Origin: Roseivirga thermotolerans
GTDB lineage: Bacteria; Bacteroidota; Bacteroidia; Cytophagales; Cyclobacteriaceae
Reading direction: 5' to 3'
Length of the DNA stretch: 64,000 bases
Assembly (NCBI RefSeq): GCF_014653175.1
Contig: NZ_BNAG01000003.1
Span: forward strand, 372,001-436,000
Shown: piece by piece, positions 16,330-26,100 of the stretch
How the letters are laid out: each line of letters begins with the position of its first letter
How positions within the stretch are numbered: the stretch's first letter is position 1
Made by a program: the position numbers and the translations under genes
Notes under the pieces: model-generated
What the model was told of the DNA's origin: nothing
The model's database searches: none
Seen by the model: only the letters and a program-made list of their open reading frames with translations

Positions 16330-18299
16330 ACATACCCTACATAGATACCATCTTTCTCGGCATAGTCAGGCTGCTGCTGTGGGTGTTCTTCCTGTATTTG
16401 CTCAAACGCTTGTTCATTAAAGACAAGCCATCGCAAAACCAGGTGAAGACCATGGGTAACTATTGGGCAGTTTTCGGAAGTGTGGTTTTGGTGCTTATCT
16501 ATGTGCTTGTGCAGGTAAACAGCTACGACCTGCTGACCATCATTGCCTTTATGATTTTCTTCTTTGGCTTTCGGCTGATTGGCGTAAAACAACTCAAGCT
16601 GAAAAATAACCTTTGGCTTAGGAGGCGAAAGGCCATACTTATCAATGTAATTGAGAACATTGAAGATAAGGAGCCGATTATTGATGTACGAAAGGCCAAA
16701 GCCAATAAACGCTTTTCGGTAAAGGCAGGCTTTTATTTTGCCACACTGGCTTGCTTTACGGCCATGATGGTTCGCTTCTACCTGATGCAGTTTGATAACT
16801 ATCAGCTTTCGGCCGCCTGGTTTCAGGAGCTCAAAATTCTGGACGGACTCAGTGATCAGCGTTGGTTCAACAACGAGATGGTTATGACAGGCCAGTATGC
16901 TTTAATGAGCTTCTATGGCCTTATTACCGGTATAAGTGCCGAAATGGCTCTTGAGTCCTTTGGTCTTTTCCAAATATTCATTTTATGCTTCGTTATTTTT
17001 TGGTTTATCGATGCCATGACCAACAGCTTGGTTACCATTCCGCTTTTAGGTACCCTGGCTTTTGCTCTATTCTTTAACCTGGTACCCATCAACCTCACAC
17101 AAATAACCCACAGCAAGTCCACCTTTATGGCCATGACTTTCTTTTTGCCGGCCTTAATATTTATTCGGAAACCCTGGGTGCTTTATAAGAATAAACGAAG
17201 TAATTATTTCTGGCAAATGCTGGTTATTTTCTGTGCCATTGCGCTTATAGACCTGTTTACATTACTTATTCTTTTGCCTCCCTACTTCATGGTGGTAATA
17301 CCATTTATTCGAAGAGGATACTGGAAATTCTTTATGCAATCTTTTTGGGCTTATTTGGGGGCCTACGTCTTCATACTAGGCTCTTTTGCCCTTTCGGCTT
17401 ATAATAATGATACGGATTTCTTTCTTTTTCTTCGATCCAATCTTCTTTCAGTTAGTTCTACCACCACTACCGGTAACATGATATTGTCTTACGATACCCT
17501 CATCTGGATATTCCAGGGCATATCCTTAGTGGGGGGTGTGGTCATGTTCTTTCTCTATCGCGACCATGAACGCAAGTGGGCCAGCCCGCTCGCCTTCATT
17601 ATTTATGTAAATGTAATGATACTCTACAGCACCATGGGTTTTGAGTATTTCGATAGAGACCTGTTCAATGAAATATTGCCGGTGTTGGTAGCATGCGCTC
17701 TCAGCCTTGTTTTCTACATCATTTACTACTATTTCAACACTCGCTTAACTCGTGTAGAAATCCCTGACAAGGTTTCGGTGCCACTGATTTTTGCCTTGTT
17801 TTTAGTAACAGCCTATTACAGCCAGCCTGAGCTGGTGAACCGTACCTCTAAAACCAACTCACTGAGTAAAACCATACTAGAGGCCTATCAGAATATTAAG
17901 GCCAGTTTTATACCCTACGGGTATGCCGTGGTAAATGCAAGCAATATGCTGCCCATGAGTAGAGACTCTCATATATTCATTGGCTACGATGATTTTCTCA
18001 ATGCTTACCCCGAGCGAGACTCTGTTTATTTTGAGTACAAAGACGACAAGGAATTTCTGCGGCTCAACACAGAGTACATTTTGCCGAATAGCGTGCTCGT
18101 TTTTATTTATCATAATGTATCGGATGAGTTTAGGCGTAAGGTGCGCATTGAAGAGGAGGTACAAGACGATGTAGTGCGATTGGTCAATGACCTAAGATTA
18201 CGAGGAAGACCTATACGTCTCTTCTATGAAAAGGATAATTTAAGGGTCTATGAAATTGTGAATAAACCCAAAGAAGCAAGAATTAAAGAGTTGTTGTGA
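16326..18299 (+). CDS. Large polytopic membrane protein of the Pel-like operon
   Basis: A 657-residue inner-membrane protein with roughly 12-13 hydrophobic helices between residues 8 and 490 and a soluble C-terminal domain of about 150 residues (from about 505 to the end). That domain holds repeated aromatic and acidic motifs such as FIGYDDFLNAYPERDS. I do not recognise the family. It overlaps the upstream hydrolase gene (ATGA) and the downstream exporter gene (GTGA), so it is made with them. By position it could replace PelD and PelE, the inner-membrane partners of PelF/PelG, but there is no visible GAF or GGDEF domain and no RxxD-type c-di-GMP site that I can support. A membrane-bound GT-C glycosyltransferase is an alternative, given the many helices and an early periplasmic loop. 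Confidence 0.8.
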   Translation: MNIPYIDTIFLGIVRLLLWVFFLYLLKRLFIKDKPSQNQVKTMGNYWAVFGSVVLVLIYVLVQVNSYDLLTIIAFMIFFFGFRLIGVKQLKLKNNLWLRRRKAILINVIENIEDKEPIIDVRKAKANKRFSVKAGFYFATLACFTAMMVRFYLMQFDNYQLSAAWFQELKILDGLSDQRWFNNEMVMTGQYALMSFYGLITGISAEMALESFGLFQIFILCFVIFWFIDAMTNSLVTIPLLGTLAFALFFNLVPINLTQITHSKSTFMAMTFFLPALIFIRKPWVLYKNKRSNYFWQMLVIFCAIALIDLFTLLILLPPYFMVVIPFIRRGYWKFFMQSFWAYLGAYVFILGSFALSAYNNDTDFFLFLRSNLLSVSSTTTTGNMILSYDTLIWIFQGISLVGGVVMFFLYRDHERKWASPLAFIIYVNVMILYSTMGFEYFDRDLFNEILPVLVACALSLVFYIIYYYFNTRLTRVEIPDKVSVPLIFALFLVTAYYSQPELVNRTSKTNSLSKTILEAYQNIKASFIPYGYAVVNASNMLPMSRDSHIFIGYDDFLNAYPERDSVYFEYKDDKEFLRLNTEYILPNSVLVFIYHNVSDEFRRKVRIEEEVQDDVVRLVNDLRLRGRPIRLFYEKDNLRVYEIVNKPKEARIKELL

Positions 18300-21200
18300 G
18301 TAAGAAGGCTTTCACCGGTTGTGTAGTTAAATGGCTTTTACTAGTACTTGTAGTGCTTGTTCAGGCTTGTTCTGACGATGAAAAGAACGAGCCCAGAAAG
18401 AAAGTACAGGTAGTGGATAATCAGCCCATTGTGCTGTACCTGATTGACTCTACCCATGAGATGAGCCGGCCCTATGCCAAAGAACTGGCCAAAGTTTTCG
18501 ATTACAATAAAATACCCTACGCCACTCAGGAGCTACCTGATTATGCAGACGACCCCTACATAGATCCTTCCGTTAGGGTGGTTTATATAAATACCACTCA
18601 AAACCTGGATGATCTGGGCAGAGAAATATTGGTGGAGTTTGTGGCCATGGGGGGTACATTGGTGTTTCCAAGCCTCAATGAAGACCCCAATGGTGGTTTC
18701 CTTTCGGGTATAGATGTGGGAGCCGACTTTATGTATGATCTGGAGTCGCAAGGGATTCACTTTGTAAAGAACATGGTGCCCGGTATGGAAGGAAAGTCTA
18801 TTTATCCTCAGAAGAAAAATATTGGGCTCAAGCGCGAAAGTTTTAAAGACTCCATCAATGTGCTAGCCACTGCCGCTACGGATCCTACCCAGCCGCTCAT
18901 TTTTGAACATTATATAGGTGCCGGCAGAGTGGTGCATTTCAATACCAATATGGTTTTTGAAAAGCCCGACAGGGGTCTGCTCTTTGCTCCGGCACTAAAA
19001 GGCCTGCAGGGAGTGCCATATCCTATTGTGAGTGTAGGAGCTATTTTCATAGACGATTTCCCCAGCCCACTCTACGACTATAAGGCCGAGCCAATAGCCA
19101 GCGAATTGGATATTACCCAGGCCGAGTATGTAATGGATGTATGGTGGCCCGATATGCTCAAAGTAGCCGAACAGTTCAATATCGATTATTCGGCCTATCC
19201 CTGTTTTAACTACGACCGAATAAAACAACCGCCATTTATTTTCAGAGAATGGGATATGCACCGTTCCATACGCGATGGCAAAGAGGTTATTAGTGCTAAC
19301 TGGATGACTAAACAGGTGATCAAACACAAGTTTGAAATGGCCTTTCATGGCTATAACCACGAGTCGTTGGTAGATACCATTTGGAGAAACCCGGAATATA
19401 TGGAAGGGGCACTTATTGCGGCCCGGAAAAAATGGAGAGTGAACGGCTTTGGCCCCTTTCCGGTAACCTATGTGCCACCTTCGAACGATATCGATAGCAT
19501 TGGACTGGTTCACCTGGCCAATGCTATGCCCGAAATTGAGTTTATGTGTTCTATTTACGAGGGCGATTTCTACGAAGGAGGCGAAAGAGAATACGATGTA
19601 GACCCTCTTGAGCCGAGACTGTTCGATTTTCCGAGGGTTTCCAGCGGCTATGTGTTTAGCGATTTTAAAACCTACAGTTGGCAATCGCTATACCTTTTTA
19701 CCGGCATCTGGTCGCATTTCATTCACCCTGATGATATTTACCAACTCCCCGTTGAGAGCAATACCAGTGCAGGAGATTATGCATACAGAAATGCCGAGCG
19801 ATTGGGGTGGTATACCTCCAGCAACAACCGAAAGGGGATGCTCACACGTTGGGTAGAGTACCTGGAAGAGGTAACGGAGACTCACCCCTCTATGCGCTTT
19901 TTAGATGTGGCAACCGGTGCTACCATTACCCGCGATTGGCGCAACAGCAAGTATGAGTATATACCCAATGGAGATACCTATAACGTAAAAAAGGTCAGTG
20001 CTAACAAATGGAAGAAGAAGCACTTTTTTTGGAATGTATTCGTAGAAAAGACCAATCAACAACTGCTTCAGGAAGAACTACAACGCAAAGGTCTCAATTA
20101 CACCAAAACGCCCGTTATGGGAGGATATCTGCTTACGGTAGAAACGCCTGAAGCCGCCATTGCCTTTAGCGAAGGACTGCGATTTAAGAATACTCGTCAG
20201 TACTCCTTAGATGAAATATTTTCTGACATTAAAGATCAGTTCAAGGGCTACGAAGAAAAAAGAAAAACCATTGTGCAGGAGGTAGACGAAGGGGAGTATG
20301 TGGAGGAAATTGAGCTTCCGGTTACCGTAGAAGACTCGGTGCAATATTTCGTGGAAAACGAAAATCTGGATGCCGCCACCAACATCTTGTTGCGTCAGCT
20401 CAGGGAGAGTACTCAACCCGATACGGCTATTTTTAGCCAGTATGCACTGTATTTGGCTTATAACGAAAAGCCTCAGGAGGTATGGGGCTTTCTGGAAAAT
20501 ACCTACAAAGAGTCGCCCAAAACAGCTATGGTTTACCTCAATCATTACCTGGCTACAGAAGCCTACCCCAACGAAGAGCTCAACGAACTATGGCTGAGAA
20601 GAAAGATTGAGCGCGCCCCTACCAATATGGAGCTCATAAAAGAATACATGCAGTATTTCTATACCGACCAATACAAAGAGCAGGTAAAAGAAATGCTGGT
20701 AAATGCTCAAGAGGGCAATAGTGCGGAAGAGGCCTATGCTCTTTATGTACGTTATCTGATTGACTGGGAACCCGAAGAGCTGCATAGAGAACTGGTGAAC
20801 AAAAGCCCCGAGAGATACCCAAAACTCTTGCCCATGGCCACTTCTATAGCCTATGCATTTTCAGACAATGGCATGTTGCAAGATGCCCTTTTGTGGGCCG
20901 AATACAGCAATGAGATAAGCATGCTTACCCAATTGCAGTGGTGGGCCGACCTGGAAGCCTTTAATAAGATGGAGACGGTATACCTCCGATACATTAAGAA
21001 CAACCCCAATGATGAAGAGGTGAAGAGCTTTGTGGCCAACACATGGTTTGATATTGGGGAGTTCGAAAGAGCCGGTTTAGTGGCTAAATCCATGAACAAC
21101 CCGTTGAAAAAAGACAGCTTAAGAGAGCGCATAAACCCCGAAGCACAATACTTTGAGAGCGATGTTCAAAAATTCATGATTCTCAATACGCCCGGTGTAT

Positions 21201-22174
21201 TCTACCCCGATACATTGCAAAACTTACTTATGCGTCTGAGGTATAACGAACATGCTTCAGTAGAATATACGACCGACTTTGTGGAGGATAACTTCAATCA
21301 GTCGGTGTGGAACAATATGGTTACCCTCCATATGAAAACACGCAAGCTCAACCAGCACAGCCTTTCGGTTACCTATAGTGATGTTTCAGACCTGGTCATT
21401 AATACATTCGATGCCAACAACGTGGCGCATCAATTGTATGGTTTGCGATACCGCTACCAAACCAGAGAGAATACAGATAAGCCCATTTTCTATGCCTTGG
21501 CCGGTTTAGAGAAAGACGATTTGTCTAACACCTTCTTTTCACTGGGGGCAGGAATATCACAGGCCAACGAAAAGTCTTTTAAGTCCATTGGCTACACCTT
21601 TAGCCCGGTAAAAACGGGTCCGGCCATAAGTAGAGAAATTTATTGGGGCGAACTGGTTGGCTACTATGAAAGAGGCTACAATAAGGCCTGGCAAACCTCT
21701 CTGTCGCCCGTGCTTTCTCACTACACTACCGGAGTCTACGAAGGAGCCGTTACCGGACGCCTTTTCTATAATATTAAGCCCCTTAACAAGTCTCGGTTTT
21801 CACCATTTGCTGAGGCATTTGGTTCGGTATCTAATGGCATGCAAGAAGGTGGTAACCCCTTCTGGGTAGTAGAGCGAAGGTTCTATGGAGGAGGAGGTTT
21901 GGCCTGGAATTACGGTAGAGACCAAACCAGAAAGCCATACATGCGTGTGGAGGCAGGAGCCTTTTACGATACCTATACCGGAAACTTCCTTAGAATTACC
22001 GGCAATTTCGCCTTCCCTATAAAGAAATATACTTTCGTTACCGGGCAGTTTGAGTTTTACAACCAGGCCCTTTATTACTCCAATGGCTTTCAGTTAGGTA
22101 TAAGGCACTTCTTTAGAAGAAGAAAACCATATTACGTGAAGCCAAGGGAATATGACGACTGGTACGATGAGTAA
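18296..22174 (+). CDS. PelA-like deacetylase fused to a PelB-like helical-repeat/beta-barrel exporter (lipoprotein)
   Basis: A 1292-residue protein starting with GTG in a GTGA overlap. A lipoprotein signal ends at C25 (LVQAC), followed by SDDEKNE. Residues about 40-235 form a Rossmann-like domain (PIVLYLIDSTHEMSRPYA). Residues about 245-520 carry a CE4-like deacetylase: FIDDFPSP with D253/D254, FHGYNHESL with H351 and H355, YVPPSND at 392-398, and HFIHPDD at 474-480, in the same order as the PelA deacetylase. A helical region of TPR-like spacing spans about 680-960. From about 985 the sequence is amphipathic beta-strands ending in GFQLGIRHFF, a probable outer-membrane barrel as in PelB. PelA and PelB are separate proteins in Pseudomonas; the fusion would tie deacetylation to export. 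The domain calls are by eye. Confidence 0.85.
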   Translation: MSKKAFTGCVVKWLLLVLVVLVQACSDDEKNEPRKKVQVVDNQPIVLYLIDSTHEMSRPYAKELAKVFDYNKIPYATQELPDYADDPYIDPSVRVVYINTTQNLDDLGREILVEFVAMGGTLVFPSLNEDPNGGFLSGIDVGADFMYDLESQGIHFVKNMVPGMEGKSIYPQKKNIGLKRESFKDSINVLATAATDPTQPLIFEHYIGAGRVVHFNTNMVFEKPDRGLLFAPALKGLQGVPYPIVSVGAIFIDDFPSPLYDYKAEPIASELDITQAEYVMDVWWPDMLKVAEQFNIDYSAYPCFNYDRIKQPPFIFREWDMHRSIRDGKEVISANWMTKQVIKHKFEMAFHGYNHESLVDTIWRNPEYMEGALIAARKKWRVNGFGPFPVTYVPPSNDIDSIGLVHLANAMPEIEFMCSIYEGDFYEGGEREYDVDPLEPRLFDFPRVSSGYVFSDFKTYSWQSLYLFTGIWSHFIHPDDIYQLPVESNTSAGDYAYRNAERLGWYTSSNNRKGMLTRWVEYLEEVTETHPSMRFLDVATGATITRDWRNSKYEYIPNGDTYNVKKVSANKWKKKHFFWNVFVEKTNQQLLQEELQRKGLNYTKTPVMGGYLLTVETPEAAIAFSEGLRFKNTRQYSLDEIFSDIKDQFKGYEEKRKTIVQEVDEGEYVEEIELPVTVEDSVQYFVENENLDAATNILLRQLRESTQPDTAIFSQYALYLAYNEKPQEVWGFLENTYKESPKTAMVYLNHYLATEAYPNEELNELWLRRKIERAPTNMELIKEYMQYFYTDQYKEQVKEMLVNAQEGNSAEEAYALYVRYLIDWEPEELHRELVNKSPERYPKLLPMATSIAYAFSDNGMLQDALLWAEYSNEISMLTQLQWWADLEAFNKMETVYLRYIKNNPNDEEVKSFVANTWFDIGEFERAGLVAKSMNNPLKKDSLRERINPEAQYFESDVQKFMILNTPGVFYPDTLQNLLMRLRYNEHASVEYTTDFVEDNFNQSVWNNMVTLHMKTRKLNQHSLSVTYSDVSDLVINTFDANNVAHQLYGLRYRYQTRENTDKPIFYALAGLEKDDLSNTFFSLGAGISQANEKSFKSIGYTFSPVKTGPAISREIYWGELVGYYERGYNKAWQTSLSPVLSHYTTGVYEGAVTGRLFYNIKPLNKSRFSPFAEAFGSVSNGMQEGGNPFWVVERRFYGGGGLAWNYGRDQTRKPYMRVEAGAFYDTYTGNFLRITGNFAFPIKKYTFVTGQFEFYNQALYYSNGFQLGIRHFFRRRKPYYVKPREYDDWYDE

Positions 22175-22226
22175 TAAAGCCCTTTCCATACCCCTTGGCC
22201 CGTTTAAGCGCTAAGACAGAGATAAA

Positions 22227-22574
22227 TCACTCGGTTTTTTTGGTAGCCTCAAACTTTCGGTTGCCTCCTTCAAAAGTTAGTGAAATCACTACGCCTTCTT
22301 TGTTTCGAGTGAAAGAAATACGGAGCCCCTTCGTGTTCTTCAATTCATATTTGTCTCCTGCCACTTCAACCATTTCTGTTAGAGGCTGAGATTTGTCTGA
22401 GGGTTGAGCCATGAGTACATTTTCGTTATTTAAACTCACCGTAATGTCAAAGCCCCGGTCAGTACTGGAGATATATTGTCCCACATAATCTTTTGCCGCC
22501 TTGTCCTGAGCCAAAAGCGTGGAGACTGAAAAAAGAATAAATGCCATAAATAGTGTTCGAATGGAGTTTTTCAT
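22227..22574 (-). CDS. Small secreted DUF3471-like protein
   Basis: A 115-residue protein from the ATG at 22574. The long upstream extension of the frame, to 22826, overlaps the neighbouring gene and has no protein character, so I reject it. MKNSIRTLFMAFILFSVSTLLAQ is a clear Sec signal peptide with cleavage near AQ. The mature 90 residues form one small beta domain (YVGQYISSTDRGFDITVSL, then ISFTRNKEGVVISLTFEG) like the DUF3471 domain often found at the C-terminus of beta-lactamase-family proteins, here stand-alone. Function unknown. It converges on the Pel-like operon, 52 bp away. Confidence 0.7.
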   Translation of the reverse strand: MKNSIRTLFMAFILFSVSTLLAQDKAAKDYVGQYISSTDRGFDITVSLNNENVLMAQPSDKSQPLTEMVEVAGDKYELKNTKGLRISFTRNKEGVVISLTFEGGNRKFEATKKTE

Positions 22575-22672
22575 AAGACCTTTTGGAACCTTAGATGTGT
22601 TTAGCTTCGGCAAGGTTACATACCTGAGACAGACCAGTGCACTATCCGCCAGGCTTACTATTCGCATTTGCT

Positions 22673-23038
22673 TCAATAAGGCAAAAACAGCAAATAAAGT
22701 CCCGTTAGTAAGTTGACGCCAATACAAACCCACCCGATGATTGTTTTTAGCTTTTTGTTGAAAGCTAGCAACAGAACAAACAAGAAGAATGTGAGGCCTC
22801 CAATAAAAGGAGGTGCAAAAAGCCACAACAGCCCACCAAGTCCGGAGTTTTCGGGTAGACTGGCACTTGAAGAGAGGGCAAAGGATGTAATGACCGAAAG
22901 TAGAATTCTCATTAGAAACTTCTCTGTTTTGTCATCCATAAATTTCTCCGCCTCAGCAGGAGCCTTTCTGTCTTGAATGACCATGGCAATAATCAGTACC
23001 ACAAAGGAGAGCGCAACGGCTGCTATAAATATCAACAT
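22673..23038 (-). CDS. Small integral membrane protein
   Basis: A 121-residue protein from the ATG at 23038, chosen because MLIFIAAVALSFVVLIIAMV is directly hydrophobic; the upstream 16 residues of the frame are unlikely to be translated. Four hydrophobic segments are visible (about 2-20, 43-58, 66-88 and 99-119), with a charged loop QDRKAPAEAEKFMDDKTEK after the first. No motif identifies a family. It lies 98 bp upstream of the DUF3471-like gene on the same strand, and the two may be co-transcribed. Confidence 0.65.
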   Translation of the reverse strand: MLIFIAAVALSFVVLIIAMVIQDRKAPAEAEKFMDDKTEKFLMRILLSVITSFALSSSASLPENSGLGGLLWLFAPPFIGGLTFFLFVLLLAFNKKLKTIIGWVCIGVNLLTGLYLLFLPY

Positions 23039-23170
23039 TGTATTACCAAGTTCTAAAAAAGAAATGAGGTAAGGGTGTATGCACAATAAAAACTAATATT
23101 CTAGTTATTTATTCAGTGAGGCTTTTTTGCCTATCTTATTAACAGTAATCATCCTCCTAAACGTAGTCCA

Positions 23171-26100
23171 ATGCACATTAAAAAAATAATGAGCTCACTG
23201 CTCTTGTTTCTCCTAATTCTGGTTGTTTTTAATGCTTGTCAGAAAAATAAAAAAACTTCGTCTGACTATGACCGGATAGCCGATCAGCAATACAGTCAGG
23301 TAATAACCGCCTATACTTCAGGAAAAATATCGAGCCGATCGGTCATTACCCTTCAGTTAGCCGAAGATATATCTCCCGATCGCCAACAAAAACTGGCTCT
23401 TTCCTTTACTCCCTCACTCAAAGGAGAGCTTCGTTGGATAACCCCTCGGGTAGTTGAGTTCAAACCATCTTCGCCTTTGCCAAACGGTAAGTCGTATGTA
23501 GGCAGACTATCACTGGAGGGGCTTGGTTTGGCCAAGGCAGAAGGATTGAAGCCTTTCGAATTTCAGTTTGCTGTTATTGAGCAGGATTATGATCTAAACA
23601 TTATCGGTCTGGTGAGCGATGAGGATGAACCCATGAGGCAGCAAATTATTCAAGGAGAGTTTACTACAGCCGATGTGGTTGACACTCTTAACCTGCAAAA
23701 GGCAGTAACTTTTGAACAAGAAGGAAATACTTTGCCGGTGCATTGGCAGTTCGACCGAACCATAGGCAAGAAGCACAGCTTCTATGTAACCTCTGTTCAG
23801 CGCAAAGAGCAAAGTTCAACGGTGCGATTTAAAGTAGATGGGTCGGTCATTGGAGCGAGGAGAGATCGTGAAGAAAACCTTGAGGTGCCTTCGCTCAATG
23901 ATTTTTCGGTGATAAGTACACGCATGGAAAAAGGAGAAGACTCGCATATAGTCCTTCACTTTTCAGACCCGCTCAACGAAAGACAAGATCTTACAGGCCT
24001 CATAACTCTTGAGGACGACCCAAATCCCAAATTTGTGGTTTCAGGCAATTCAGTAAAGGTTTATCCTTCAACCGACTTGAATGGCGATAAGCTTGTGCAG
24101 GTATATGCGGGCATACGCAATCGGCTCGATTTCAAGATGGCCAAAGGGTACCAGCAGGCAGTAAACTTTAGCCAATTAAAACCGCAGATACGGCTAACCC
24201 GCCAGGGCTCTATTTTACCGGGAACCCAGGGGCTGATTCTTCCTTTCGATGCCGTAAACCTAAGAGCAGTAGAGGTTACCGTCATAAAAATCAATGAGTC
24301 AAATGTGCTTCAGTTCTTGCAGGTGAATAATCTGGATGGTGATGAGCAATTGAGAAGAGTGGGTAAACCCATTGTACATCAGGTGATAATGCTCGATGAG
24401 TCTGGAGTCACCGACTTTAGTCGATGGAATCGGTTTACACTCGATTTAGCCGAATATATGACTCCTGAAAAAGGAGGGATCTATCAGGTGCGCCTGAACA
24501 TCAGAAAAGAATTTTCACTTTACAATTGCGGCCAAACTATAGAAGACCTAAACCTGGAAGGAAAAATACCCGAAGATAACTGGGCGACATACTCGGCCGA
24601 AAGAGGAGGAGAGTATGATAGCTACTATACCTACAGTTATGGAATGAATTATGACTGGCGGGAACGTGACAATCCTTGTCACGATACTTATTACGCCTCC
24701 AATGCCAGAATGGTGAAAACTAATTTACTGGCATCAGACCTCGGCCTTATGGCCAAGTTGGGAAACGACCGGAAACTTTCTGTGTTTGTTACCGACCTTA
24801 AAACCACTCAGCCCCTAACTGGTGTAGAACTGAAGGTATACGACTATCAACAAGAATTATTAGAAGTATTGCGTACCGATGAGAAGGGCCGGGCAGCACT
24901 CCAAACCCAGCGAAAGCCGTTTTTGTTGGAGGCTGTTCGCGGTTTAGACAAAGGATACCTGAAATTGACTGACGGAACATCTCTTTCAGTGAGCAACTTC
25001 GATGTTGGAGGAGCACGGGTAGAAAGAGGGATTCAAGGATTTCTTTATGGCGAACGAGGCGTTTGGCGGCCCGGAGATCCCATTTACCTCAACTTTATTC
25101 TAGAAGATAAGACCCATCAACTTCCTGAAGACCATCCGGTAGTGCTTGAGTTTATAGATCCCTCCGGACAGGTAAAAGACCGAAAGGTTAGCAATCGTTC
25201 AGTAAATGGCTTTTATCACTTTCCGTTACAAACCAATGAAGATGACCCAACAGGCAATTGGCTGGCCAGGGTTCAGGTGGGTGGCTCCACTTTTACCAAG
25301 CGGGTTAAAGTAGAAACCATTAAACCTAACCGACTAAAAATCAACTTCGATCTGGGCAAAGAAAAATTAACAGTGACCGATAGGCAGGTGAACGCCCGCC
25401 TACATGTTAATTGGCTTACGGGAGCTACCGCCAAAAACCTAAAAGCCGAATTCGACCTTTTTCTTAACCCTGTGGCTACCGTATTTGAAAAATATCCAAA
25501 CTATATGTTCGATGACCAGGCCAGAGAATACTACCCCGAAACGCAGCGTATTTTTGAAGGCCTTATTGACACAGAAGGTAAAGCACAGGTGCCCATTGGC
25601 TTGGTTAGCCAGCCCAATGCTCCGGGCATGCTCATGGCTACTTTTAGTGGTAAAGTCTATGAGCCGGGTGGAGATTTCAGTATCGATCAGTTTTCTGTTC
25701 CATACTATCCCTACACGCACTTTGTAGGAATAAAAAAGCCGGAAGGTGACTATAGAGGCAGGTTGGTTACTCAGAGAGACCACACGCTGGAAATAGTTTC
25801 AGTAGATGCGGATGGTCGGCCCGTAGACCGTTCGGAGCTCATTTTTGAGGTCTTTCGCTTACAATGGCGCTGGTGGTGGGATCGCTCGGGCGATAATCTG
25901 GCTTACTATGTAAGTCGCAACGAAGATAATCCATACAAGCGCCAATTGATAAGTACCAAAAATGGTAAGGCTCAGGTTCATTTAAATATACCGAACGATG
26001 AGTGGGGCAGATACTACATTAGAGTGAGAGACCCGAAATCGGGTCACTCAGCCGGTTCGGTCACTTACTTCGATTGGCCGGGGTGGGCCGATAGTAATCA

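Noticed and set aside
12397-22174. Interpretation as a Wzx/Wzy-type capsule cluster
   Set aside because: There is no Wzy polymerase, Wza or Wzc-like gene, no priming transferase and no sugar-nucleotide enzymes; the PelF signature and the deacetylase/barrel fusion fit a synthase-dependent system.
22575-22826. N-terminal extension of the DUF3471-like protein
   Set aside because: A clear signal peptide begins at the ATG at 22574; the extension overlaps the next gene and has no protein character.
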